A program made the translations under genes and the position numbers. Under the pieces are notes generated by a model. That model did not search any database. It saw nothing but the letters and a program-made list of their open reading frames with translations, and was not told the DNA's origin. From Siderastrea siderea (taxonomy: Eukaryota; Cnidaria; Anthozoa; Scleractinia; Rhizangiidae), in the NCBI GenBank assembly GCA_964030785.1, contig CAXIQD010000050.1, forward strand, positions 186,001 through 250,000: a stretch of 64,000 bases of DNA, written 5' to 3'. Positions 55,381 through 63,211 of the stretch are shown piece after piece (within the stretch, counting starts at the first letter, position 1; each line of letters opens with the position of its first letter).

Positions 55381-56421
55381 TCACACCACCTCCCTTTTAA
55401 AGTGCAGGGTTAGGATGGTATGTCCTTCGCCAAATTGGACCAGATCCCCATTGGTTTCGGCCATCTGGGTTTCCACGATTTCCACCACTTCATTGCGTAC
55501 CGGGACATATTGAATATGGCGAGGTTCAAAGTGCGTGGTTTCTTGGGGATGGTACTTGATTTCTCGTAAGAGATCCGTAATGCGACCACCCACCATGCTA
55601 CTGGTGCCCACATTGCAATACACGTGCAAAGGACGCACCGAGGGAAATTCCGACGAGAGACGAAATTTGTCGTTCACATTCACAAAACGCCAAGGGCACG
55701 ATAGACTCAACTTCACATACTCCCCCTCAACTTTCCAAAAGATGGGCTTGTTGCCGGTATCGCGGACATCCGTCGGGGTGGGAATGGTGGACATGCCTTG
55801 AAATTCTGGCAAGAGATTCGGGCCCAATCGATAAGTCCCGGGAGACACTTGTTCGAGCCATCCCATTTTCAGGGCCAAGCTTTTGCCCCATGACACGTGT
55901 GCCACTTGTCGTTTGTAATCCACTTGCTTGGTATTCAACAACAAATCCCCTTCCGAGGTCCATTCAAAGGTGGGGTACAATTTGAGGCCATCGTTCTCTG
56001 TCCATTTGTTTTTGGGTTGCGTTCGTTTAGCACGTTCTTGCTGGTAACGGTACACCACTTGATGAAAAAAGTGCCATCCCGTCGGCGACGAGGCCATCTC
56101 CTTTTTCATGTCTTGACCCCTTAGGGTGAGTTCGCGCCGTTCATGGAACCACACGTCGTCCCCTTGATCGTCTTTGTCATAGACCCGTTCGTGCCATCGT
56201 ACGTACAGCAGAGGCTCGGCGTTGCCGACAAAATCTTCCCCCACAGTAGGAATGGAAGGTAAGGACAAACTCACCATCCCTACCATCCATCCTTTGCCCA
56301 TAAATCGAATGGGTTTGGGCAACCGGTTTCTAAACTCATGGGGTTTGTTCTCAGGAAACTCCTTGGTACTCGCATGACTCATCAACGTCACGTAAAACGA
56401 GGTGTGGGGGACGAACGTCAT
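55381..56421 (-). CDS. mCP: Minor capsid (penton-like) protein, 346 aa
   Basis: Starts MTFVPHTSFYVTLMSHASTK and has GKGWMVGMVSLSLPS, the typical opening of Polinton minor capsid proteins (S-F-Y-V-T-L-x-S-x-A, then G-W-x-V-G). The C-terminal part has LSLSCPWRFVNVNDKF and ITDLLREIKYHPQ. This is the intact member of a tandem pair with 54309-55358. A single jelly-roll vertex capsomer is the expected role. Confidence 0.85.
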   Translation of the reverse strand: MTFVPHTSFYVTLMSHASTKEFPENKPHEFRNRLPKPIRFMGKGWMVGMVSLSLPSIPTVGEDFVGNAEPLLYVRWHERVYDKDDQGDDVWFHERRELTLRGQDMKKEMASSPTGWHFFHQVVYRYQQERAKRTQPKNKWTENDGLKLYPTFEWTSEGDLLLNTKQVDYKRQVAHVSWGKSLALKMGWLEQVSPGTYRLGPNLLPEFQGMSTIPTPTDVRDTGNKPIFWKVEGEYVKLSLSCPWRFVNVNDKFRLSSEFPSVRPLHVYCNVGTSSMVGGRITDLLREIKYHPQETTHFEPRHIQYVPVRNEVVEIVETQMAETNGDLVQFGEGHTILTLHFKREVV

Positions 56422-56427
56422 GCCTGT

Positions 56428-57573
56428 CTAGTCGCGTCGGCGTCTTGTCTCTTTGTTGTTCTTGGGGGGTCTTGCCTCTTTCTTTGTATTGGGCGGTCGG
56501 AGGGAGGTCACGTCTCCCCTAGCAATCCAACTGTTGTACTTGTCCGGCCACCCTTTCCACTTGACCAACAGGCGATCTTTTTGACGCTTAAGTACCTTTT
56601 CGATACGAAACACATCGGACACGTGCACTTTTTGTAAATCGGCGTCGTAAAACGTGCCATCGACGGGCGTGTCATCCCATTCTCGAATCTTGTAGGTGGG
56701 TACAGGACCCGGCACCACACGATGCACGACAAACACTTCTTCGGTCCAACCGGGTAAATACCCTTTTTCAAACGTACGATGAATCTTGTTGAGACGCACA
56801 CGATCTCCCACCTTGAAATGGGGTTTTTTCTTGCCTTTCAAACGTTTCTCGTACAGGCGTTTCCACACGGCTTCATCGTTTTCCCACGTCACGTCTTGAG
56901 GGGCCATGCCAATACTTCGATGACGTGTGGCATTGTAGCCTTGGACCAACTCGGGTAACACATTGTCAAATTTCAACGTGTTGGCGGCGGTGAAATAGCG
57001 GTACAAACGTTCTTTCAAGGTCCGGTTAAATCGTTCCACCACACTCGCTTTGGCATCCCCTTGGGTAGAAAAATGCTGGATTCCTTGCTCCTCGAGCCAA
57101 CGTTGAAACGTGCGATTGTAAAATTCCTTCCCTCTATCCGTTTGCAATCGATTGGGACGTCGACCTCCTTGTTTCAAAATCTTGTCAAAGGCATCGACCA
57201 GGGCTACCCCCGTTTTGGCTTTCAACGGTTGCACCCACGCGTATTTGGACAACACATCCAACACCGTCAGTAAATACCGAATGCCACGATTATACTTGAC
57301 CAAGGGTTGTACTTCCACCAAATCCGCAACCCATTGATCATCTAAACCTCCCACAATCACGGGCAAGGTTGGAAAACGACGACGTCGAGGTTTATGCAAC
57401 GTGTAGGCCAAATCCCGTTCCAAGACGCGTTGGGCTTTTTTCAAGGGGAGGTGATGGGCCTTGGCAAACCGTTGCACGCCTCCTAAACTGCCGGGGGCTC
57501 TAGGATCGTGGTAACGGGTCAACCATGATTGCGAGACATCGAGTTTGGTTCGTTTGGTCTTTCGAGGCGCCAT
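56428..57573 (-). CDS. INT: Retroviral-type integrase with chromodomain, 381 aa
   Basis: The catalytic acids are D88 (WVADLVEV), D150 (LQTDRGKEF) and E184 (ASVVERFNRTLKERL), numbered from the upstream Met at 57585, giving D-x61-D-x33-E. A C-terminal SH3-like segment (FKVGDRVRLNK) and a chromodomain (about 326-362, LLVKWKGWPDKYNSWIAR) follow. This is the standard Polinton integrase, which inserts the element and makes the 6-bp duplication. The frame is complete with no lesions. The chromodomain may guide insertion to particular chromatin. Confidence 0.95.
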   Translation of the reverse strand: MAPRKTKRTKLDVSQSWLTRYHDPRAPGSLGGVQRFAKAHHLPLKKAQRVLERDLAYTLHKPRRRRFPTLPVIVGGLDDQWVADLVEVQPLVKYNRGIRYLLTVLDVLSKYAWVQPLKAKTGVALVDAFDKILKQGGRRPNRLQTDRGKEFYNRTFQRWLEEQGIQHFSTQGDAKASVVERFNRTLKERLYRYFTAANTLKFDNVLPELVQGYNATRHRSIGMAPQDVTWENDEAVWKRLYEKRLKGKKKPHFKVGDRVRLNKIHRTFEKGYLPGWTEEVFVVHRVVPGPVPTYKIREWDDTPVDGTFYDADLQKVHVSDVFRIEKVLKRQKDRLLVKWKGWPDKYNSWIARGDVTSLRPPNTKKEARPPKNNKETRRRRD

Positions 57574-57890
57574 ACTTTCTGACACTCATCCAACAAGGTC
57601 GGTATGGGAGGGATGGTGTTGGGATGCGCCTTTTGAATGATTCGATACCATTGCCACGCTTTCGGGTGGGCTTTTAACCATAACACAAACACTACCCATC
57701 GATACAAGTTGAGGTCCACATGGGTTTCTTCAAAGACTTGAAGAGGAGGCGTGTCCTCGGGACATGGGGGAATGGGTACTTTTTCACCTGGTTGGTAGTC
57801 ATATAACACTTGGCAAAGGGCTTGATGGCATTGCCATTGCACCAGGGACAACAAACCCTCCCACGCATAACACAACCACACAGACTCCAT
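57519..57890 (-). CDS. Unknown protein, 123 aa, paralogue of 45956-46174
   Basis: Contains VDLNLYRWVVFVLWLKAHPK, matched in the 72-aa protein on the left arm, and a helical N-terminus (LVQWQCHQALCQVLYDY). A TATAAAAG box lies about 39 bp upstream (57929-57936). It overlaps the integrase start by about 55 bp. No function assigned. Confidence 0.55.
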   Translation of the reverse strand: MESVWLCYAWEGLLSLVQWQCHQALCQVLYDYQPGEKVPIPPCPEDTPPLQVFEETHVDLNLYRWVVFVLWLKAHPKAWQWYRIIQKAHPNTIPPIPTLLDECQKVWRLERPNEPNSMSRNHG

Positions 57891-57928
57891 GGTTACACTA
57901 ATAAAAATTTTATTCTTACAACATCAGC

Positions 57929-57936
57929 CTTTTATA
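57929..57936 (-). promoter_or_regulatory. TATA box before the 57519-57890 / integrase unit
   Basis: TATAAAAG on the minus strand, 39 bp before the ATG at 57890. Confidence 0.6.
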
Positions 57937-58087
57937 GATTTCACAAGTCAAAAAACTCAAAAGAGCGCGTGTATTTCATTTTACCGGCGCCCAGGTCGAT
58001 CATGCTCTTTTTTCCGGACCTGCTTTTTCATTTGTTTTTATCATGTATCATAATCATTGTTCATTAAAAACAGTTCGTGTGTCTTTA

Positions 58088-58759
58088 CTAGGTCGTGTCT
58101 TGTCTTTGTTTTTTTCGGTTCTTGGGTTTCAAGGGTTTGTCGGCCCATTGAAAGAAAGGACATCGATCCTCGGGTGTTTCTTTGCATGTGAAATAAGGGC
58201 GATTGGGATTGGCTTGGGATCGGCTGATGCGTAATAGCACGGGTTCTTCACAGTCACACACCAGGGTTCTTTTGAGATAATCAGGATGGAGTTTTTCATT
58301 AATGATCTTGAGATAAGTGGCGATTTGATCTTGATGACAAAAGAGGCCACATTTCTTTTCTTGGCATTTGATGTAAGTGTCTCCTGTGGTTTGGGCTTGA
58401 AAGCAAATTAGGTCTGTTTGATGCATAGGACAGACAACGGATTGACAAGCTTGTTCCATAGGCGGTAGTTGTACTTCATAACTAGCAGCAGGCGGATTTA
58501 ACAAATTGAGAATATTGTCACCATTGAATAAGTCATCCATATTGATGAGTGGTGGTGGTGGCGGCGGCGGTACTGGTGGTGGTGGTGACAATGTGGTTGT
58601 TGTAGGTGTTGACGGTACTGGTGGTGGTGAAGAAGGATCCACTTGGGGTGGCTTTTTGATTTTAATTTTTTTGTCTTTTTTGGACTTTTTCTCCGTCGGT
58701 GCAGGGGGTAAAGCAGTGACCATCTCTTCGAGTTGTTGTAAAGGTCTCTTCGTGGCCAT
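58088..58759 (-). CDS. Proline-rich protein with GRF-type zinc finger, 223 aa
   Basis: N-terminal Lys-rich segment (KKSKKDKKIKIKKP), then a proline tract (PPPVPPPPPPPLINMDDLF). Two Cys clusters follow: CPMHQTDLICFQ...CQEKKCGLFC, and a C-terminal C-D-C...YFTCKETPEDRCPFFQW that matches the GRF zinc-finger pattern (C-x-C, F/Y-F-x-C, C-x-F-F-x-W). GRF fingers bind single-stranded nucleic acid. The start at 58759 was chosen over 58795 because a TATAAAAT box (58799-58806) would lie 40 bp upstream. Confidence 0.7.
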   Translation of the reverse strand: MATKRPLQQLEEMVTALPPAPTEKKSKKDKKIKIKKPPQVDPSSPPPVPSTPTTTTLSPPPPVPPPPPPPLINMDDLFNGDNILNLLNPPAASYEVQLPPMEQACQSVVCPMHQTDLICFQAQTTGDTYIKCQEKKCGLFCHQDQIATYLKIINEKLHPDYLKRTLVCDCEEPVLLRISRSQANPNRPYFTCKETPEDRCPFFQWADKPLKPKNRKKQRQDTT

Positions 58760-58798
58760 GGTGAATTGAAGAGAGAAAGAATGAAAAAAGAACACGCT

Positions 58799-58806
58799 AT
58801 TTTATA
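58799..58806 (-). promoter_or_regulatory. TATA box before the zinc-finger gene
   Basis: TATAAAAT on the minus strand, 40 bp before the ATG at 58759. Confidence 0.6.
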
Positions 58807-58868
58807 GGCGATGATGACGTGATGTTGACGTGATCTTAGCTAGGATTGGTGGAGACAAAAAATAGGGG

Positions 58869-59453
58869 TCAACGTTCAGGTCCATCGGGTATGTCGATGC
58901 CCGCCCATTCACGTTCTCGTAACGTGTCACGCGCCCAGCCAAAAATATGATCGACATCTTCATGAGTGAATCCCAAGAGTTCATAGGTGAAAGAACTAAA
59001 TTGGCGTCGAAACGATACAATCTCCTCCAAAATTTGTTCTGTCACGAGATCGGGACTCGTCATCTGTACCACGAATTCAATGTCGTTGGGTTGCCAGCTC
59101 GGGATTTCCAAATGATAGTGTAATAGTAAACGCTGCCAGGATCGATGGATGGTCTCTAGCGAGAGTTGACGTATTCCTGTTTTGATCGAGTCATGGACAC
59201 GTCGTCCATGAAGAAGCGCTTCTTCGCTGTACATGGGTTGAACGGGGGGTTCTAGATCCTGGACGTGTTGATGAATATATTGGAGAATGGCTACGATCCA
59301 ACATCGTTTCCATAGACATTCCACCACTTCTTGATAAAAACGGGTACAATAATCAATATTGCCACTGGCAGTAAAAGGAGATTCCATTTTAGGGACTTGT
59401 TTGTCTTTGCTTTTACCAAAAACACGAGTCGATGCACGCAGTCGTCTCTCCAT
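58869..59453 (-). CDS. Unknown protein, 194 aa
   Basis: Starts MERRLRASTRVFGKSKDKQV and is otherwise helical and aromatic-rich (ECLWKRCWIVAILQYIHQHV, RSWQRLLLHYHLEIPSWQP). No domain recognised. It is transcribed divergently from the gene at 59585 across a 131-bp spacer with a TA-repeat. Confidence 0.5.
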   Translation of the reverse strand: MERRLRASTRVFGKSKDKQVPKMESPFTASGNIDYCTRFYQEVVECLWKRCWIVAILQYIHQHVQDLEPPVQPMYSEEALLHGRRVHDSIKTGIRQLSLETIHRSWQRLLLHYHLEIPSWQPNDIEFVVQMTSPDLVTEQILEEIVSFRRQFSSFTYELLGFTHEDVDHIFGWARDTLREREWAGIDIPDGPER

Positions 59454-59497
59454 ACATTGAACAAATGAAAAGTGATGAAAAAGGATGAGTGGTGCCT

Positions 59498-59512
59498 GTA
59501 TATATATATAAG
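59498..59512. promoter_or_regulatory. TA-repeat in the divergent promoter region
   Basis: TATATATATATA lies between divergent genes starting at 59453 (minus) and 59585 (plus). It is palindromic, so it could serve as the TATA element for both. Confidence 0.5.
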
Positions 59513-59584
59513 AAAAAAGAAGCTGTCAATCAAACAGTCTATATATCACCTCTCTATCTTTTCAACGCATCATTTCTTGTTAGC

Positions 59585-60112
59585 ATGGCAAGTAACACCG
59601 AGTCAGACGATGATCTTAATGAGTATATGCAGCAATGGGAACAACAAGGCGGCGCCCTGGGTCGACGAGGACATTTTGTTTTTCGTTTAGAACCCTTCAG
59701 ACAAAGGAATGCCCGTAGTTATGGTATTACAAGAACATCGTATCATCTACGAGTGGAAAACCCGCCAGAGGGTTTTCCAGAAGGACATGGCAATATTGTG
59801 CGCGCGTTTGAAGAAGGATTGGCTGACGTTATAGAAGATCTCACCGAGTCCATCCCAGACCATGACAGAATTCAAATTTATTTATCTTCCAACCGACTTC
59901 AATCGGCCCACACCTCAGCCAATGTAACTGTCGGCGATTGGCGCGATCCTTTGTCAGGTGCACGACGCATATTGGATCAGATTAGTAAAATGTTGAACTC
60001 AAATGAGAACTTTGAAGTCGACGACAGTTTGCAGTTGGATGTGACGCACATCACCATGCCAGAACCGGATTCAACGCGTCGCCGAACCCAAACGAATCAA
60101 AACCATCGCTGA
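59585..60112 (+). CDS. PolB N-terminal-region-like protein, 175 aa; no polymerase domain
   Basis: Contains DRIQIYLSSNRLQSAHTSAN, then VGDWRDPLSGARRILDQIS and SNENFEVDDSLQLDVTHI. In Maverick elements this kind of sequence is typically the N-terminal part of the protein-primed DNA polymerase B or a short ORF just ahead of it. Here the frame stops about 25 residues later, and no exonuclease or palm motif follows within the element. The Met at 59585 starts the homology-like part; upstream codons back to 59489 overlap the TA-rich promoter. Role unknown. Confidence 0.55.
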   Translation: MASNTESDDDLNEYMQQWEQQGGALGRRGHFVFRLEPFRQRNARSYGITRTSYHLRVENPPEGFPEGHGNIVRAFEEGLADVIEDLTESIPDHDRIQIYLSSNRLQSAHTSANVTVGDWRDPLSGARRILDQISKMLNSNENFEVDDSLQLDVTHITMPEPDSTRRRTQTNQNHR

Positions 60113-60221
60113 AAACCAAGAACTACAAGCTCGTCTTTAACAAGCGTGTCTTGAACCCTAACACGTTTCAATCCTATCCTTATGAATATAAACAACACAT
60201 TCCATACGGATCACACCAGTC

Positions 60222-60653
60222 ATGAATTTGCCCGCTCTCATTCAATCCCTCCAAGAAGCCAATCGCACCATCGACGATCTCCGAGATACCAGACGTGGCT
60301 GGAAAATCCAATACGATCGACTATATCGTCAACACATGAAACTCCAGCGACAAAGGTGGTGCCCTACTTGTCAAGAACGTTATGAAAATGAGAATGACAT
60401 AGAACTCTGCTTGTGCTGTTCACATGGAATACAAAAAGACAACCGAGATCCAGCGCCTTTCATTCCCGCATCATGCCGACCCATCACTACCACATCTACA
60501 GTGGAGGAGCCATTGGTATCGATGAATATGCAGAACAATGCGCAAAGGAATGTAATATGCACCTGCATGTCATCCTCCCTCCGCAGCACCACCGAAGCAA
60601 ATTCATCACACCCCTCCGTCCAGAAGATCTTAATGAAGCCGAACCGCACCTAA
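60222..60653 (+). CDS. Zinc-ribbon-like protein, paralogue of 48654-48884
   Basis: The first ~75 residues (NLPALIQSLQEANRTIDDLR, then RWCPTCQERYENENDIELCL) parallel the minus-strand gene at 48654-48884, including the helix and paired C-x-x-C ribbon. The last ~65 codons overlap the next gene out of frame and look non-conserved, so the original stop may have been lost. An AATATAAAC stretch about 35 bp upstream may act as a TATA box. Confidence 0.55.
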   Translation: MNLPALIQSLQEANRTIDDLRDTRRGWKIQYDRLYRQHMKLQRQRWCPTCQERYENENDIELCLCCSHGIQKDNRDPAPFIPASCRPITTTSTVEEPLVSMNMQNNAQRNVICTCMSSSLRSTTEANSSHPSVQKILMKPNRT

Positions 60654-61168
60654 AACGGGTAGCCCAAAAAACGGGCAAACATTTGTTCACTCCCAACACG
60701 TTTTCGCGCCACCTTCAACTACGGAATTTTCACATCGTCAAACCAGCTGCTGCTGTGTACGCCTTTGGTTTCTTTCAGAAGACAGGTCATGATGGGATTA
60801 ACTTAACAGCAACCTGTAGCATTCCTTTGCAAAGACCCAACATCCAAGGAGGGACAGGTTGGACGGTCCAATTAGCCATTGATCAACACAAACCCATTTA
60901 TTTTTACAACATACCAGAAAAACGCTGGTATCAATATCATGCCGATCATTGTTATTGGAACGAACAGCAATGGATTTCTGACAAGGGGTTTCTTCCAATG
61001 CAAGGATCCCCCACACTTCACAAACACAGTGCCGTGGTAGGGTCCAGACATCCCACCACAGAGACTTTAGCCGAAGTCAAACGGTTGTTTCAAACCACCT
61101 CTGCATTGGAAAACATTGTCGACAACCATCGCGACCTTTACCATATACTTCCAGAACACGGAGACTAA
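60473..61168 (+). CDS. SLOG-like Rossmann nucleotide-binding protein, 231 aa
   Basis: Residues 9-20 (YSGGAIGIDEYA) match the S-G-G-A-x-G-x-D nucleotide-binding loop of SLOG-superfamily proteins (DprA/LOG/YpsA group). GGTGWTVQLAIDQHKPIYFY (126-145) is the second conserved block. A third G-S-R-H-P (190-194) resembles a repeated start of the fold. SLOG proteins bind or process nucleotides and nucleotide-like ligands. The Met at 60473 directly precedes the first strand; an upstream Met adds 20 residues of overlap. A role in nucleotide signalling or DNA metabolism of the element is possible but unproven. Confidence 0.65.
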   Translation: MPTHHYHIYSGGAIGIDEYAEQCAKECNMHLHVILPPQHHRSKFITPLRPEDLNEAEPHLKRVAQKTGKHLFTPNTFSRHLQLRNFHIVKPAAAVYAFGFFQKTGHDGINLTATCSIPLQRPNIQGGTGWTVQLAIDQHKPIYFYNIPEKRWYQYHADHCYWNEQQWISDKGFLPMQGSPTLHKHSAVVGSRHPTTETLAEVKRLFQTTSALENIVDNHRDLYHILPEHGD

Positions 61169-61370
61169 ATTATACGTAATCCCACATTGGTTACATGTTC
61201 TGCTGTGTATTCCACTTTTGGTCGTTTGGAGCGTCGTGCTATCTTGAATTTCTCAAGACTATCCATTCATTGCGTGAGAAGACACCTGGGTTTTCCCTTG
61301 ATATTCGGACGAACTCTCCCCAATCGAGGATCGCTTGCCTTCATCACTGATATTAGACTTTTGAGAAAAA

Positions 61371-61610
61371 ATGAAAACGGTGCACTTCCAAGAACACGTG
61401 GTGCGCTACATTTACCAATACAATCCAGCTGCACCTCTGGTACAAACGTCACCTTTGATTGATGACAGGACGGATGACGTCACACCTTTCAGTATAAAAA
61501 GACAAACCCTTAAAGCCAAACTTCTTTCCTCCCATCTACAACGCAAAGCACGACGTCAGCATGGACTATGCCAAGAATTTGGATCCCAAAACCTTCAACA
61601 ACACTCATGA
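61371..61610 (+). CDS. Small protein with RVxF-like motif, 79 aa (uncertain)
   Basis: Starts MKTVHFQEHVVRYIYQYNPA. K-T-V-H-F fits the protein-phosphatase-1 docking pattern. The frame runs into the right TIR, overlapping the first 50 bp of the 61561 gene, and a TATA box for that gene lies inside it. Coding status is uncertain. Confidence 0.35.
   Translation: MKTVHFQEHVVRYIYQYNPAAPLVQTSPLIDDRTDDVTPFSIKRQTLKAKLLSSHLQRKARRQHGLCQEFGSQNLQQHS
61493..61501 (+). promoter_or_regulatory. TATA box before the right TIR gene copy
   Basis: TATAAAAAG 60 bp before the ATG at 61561, just outside the TIR. The left TIR copy of the gene lacks this box. Confidence 0.6.
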
Positions 61611-62019
61611 CTACATCTTAGAACTGGTTCGACGAGGTCTACAGGCTGGTTTTGATCTCGAAGACGTGACCGAACACTACAAAGAATTGATTCAAAATGA
61701 AGCCACCGCCATCATGAAAAGTACCGAACGCAACGAACTCCAAAAACAAATCCAAAAAGATTTGGACAATCTAGCCGTCATTGACAGAAACAATACCATT
61801 GTGTTTCCTTTAGAACTAGCAGGACGCACCTACAAGTCTTCGGAACGAGACCAGTATTTTGAAGAAATTTTACAAAGGAGACTTGAACGACGACACAAAG
61901 TGAACAAGTTACGTGAAAGTGTTCTAGGACATAACTTGGATGACATTACCGAACATGTCAAAACCATTCTGGATCACGACAAAAAAGAAGAAGAAGCCTT
62001 TACCAGCCAATTCAAATAG
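61561..62019 (+). CDS. TIR-encoded protein, 152 aa, right copy
   Basis: Same protein as 37840-38298 apart from one Ile/Thr difference, reading outward into the right TIR. It has an upstream TATA box that the left copy lacks, so this is probably the expressed copy. Its start codon is the inner edge of the repeat. No domain recognised; a charged helical protein with NELQKQIQKDLDNLAVIDRN in its middle. Confidence 0.7.
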   Translation: MDYAKNLDPKTFNNTHDYILELVRRGLQAGFDLEDVTEHYKELIQNEATAIMKSTERNELQKQIQKDLDNLAVIDRNNTIVFPLELAGRTYKSSERDQYFEEILQRRLERRHKVNKLRESVLGHNLDDITEHVKTILDHDKKEEEAFTSQFK

Positions 62020-63000
62020 AGCAGGACAACTTTGCATGCCAAACAGTACGAGCACATTCTTGACCTCCATGAACAAGGAAGCAATCCCGCAATCTCCTCC
62101 TCTGTTGTCGACCTCCTACTTGACGTCTTGAAGGGAACGAAGACAAGTGGAGTCCTCTGTTGATAGTCTGGCGGTAAATTTCTTCCCCTAAGAGATTCCA
62201 CCTTCCTCCCAAACGTCTTTCCGCATACACATTGGTGTTCACCAAAGAAGGATCAGTTCGTCCACTTGGAATGCCTCAAATTCTTCCAATAATTCGTCTG
62301 GACAAGAGCATCTGTTGTTACAAGCAACACCTCATGCGAGTCGGTGCCAAAACGTCGTCGCTGACGCAATGGTTATTCATTTCTGGAACGGGTCAATGGA
62401 CGCAATGTCGTAACAAGTGGGCAATCCGTTTCTGTTCTGATGAATGGACAGTTGCATGTGCTTCTTCCAAAGTTGGCAGAAAAAAATCATTTGTTATTCC
62501 ATTTCTGCACTGACCACATCAACAGTGACGCAACTTATTTCCAACCGACAACTTCGGTGACTTCCGTCTTGCATGACACGCCATCTCTTGGACTGATTTC
62601 GTTTAATGGAGAACTTTGATACAAGTAATCCCACGAGGACGGTAACCACTGGCTGTTTACAACCTGGCGTTTGTAGCTCCAGTCACACCAAAGAAACACT
62701 GACTTGTTCGACTTGATCTGCTTATTAAACTTGTTGAAAAGAATTTCTCTGTCTTGTTATTGAACTCTTATCCCCCTTACACTCAGCGGTCACCCCCCAT
62801 CACAAATCACGTGACCTCATGACGTCATCATTTTGACGGTCAGCGGTTACCCCACCAACCAAAAATGACCTTTGACCTCTTCTCTCATTGGTCCATTCTC
62901 TTGACCGGGATCACATGATAAAAAGGAATGGCCCTAGTCTCTCATTGGCTCAAAAAGTGAGGGGGGTGGGCCTTTTTGATTCATTTTACCATACCGTCCC

Positions 63001-63200
63001 NNNNNNNNNNNNNNNNNNNNNNNNNNNNNNNNNNNNNNNNNNNNNNNNNNNNNNNNNNNNNNNNNNNNNNNNNNNNNNNNNNNNNNNNNNNNNNNNNNNN
63101 NNNNNNNNNNNNNNNNNNNNNNNNNNNNNNNNNNNNNNNNNNNNNNNNNNNNNNNNNNNNNNNNNNNNNNNNNNNNNNNNNNNNNNNNNNNNNNNNNNNN
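63001..63200. other. Assembly gap (200 N)
   Basis: Exactly 200 Ns. The bases on each side (CCATACCGTCCC and ACCTTACTACT) are directly adjacent in the left TIR, so the true missing length may be zero or the gap may hide extra 182-bp units. Confidence 0.95.
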
Positions 63201-63211
63201 ACCTTACTACT

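Larger units (their letters stand above)
36667..63211. mobile_element. Maverick/Polinton element (adintovirus-like), ~26.5 kb
   Basis: Bounded by AGTAGTAAGGTGGGACGG at the left and its inverse ending CCTTACTACT at the right. The 5'-AG...CT-3' ends and 6-bp duplication fit the group. It contains the group's marker genes: retroviral-type integrase, adenain-like protease, packaging ATPase, double-jelly-roll major capsid and minor capsid genes. The DNA polymerase B is not found. The central coding part (46-61 kb) is visibly more GC-rich and gene-dense than the flanks. Most coding frames are intact, implying recent activity or recent insertion. One minor-capsid copy has an internal stop, and a foreign 4.5-kb element interrupts the left arm. 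Confidence 0.95.
61560..63211. repeat. Right terminal inverted repeat, includes assembly gap
   Basis: Inverted copy of 36667-38299. It contains one 182-bp unit instead of two. It is broken by N at 63001-63200, resumes with ACCTTACTACT and ends at 63211. Confidence 0.93.
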
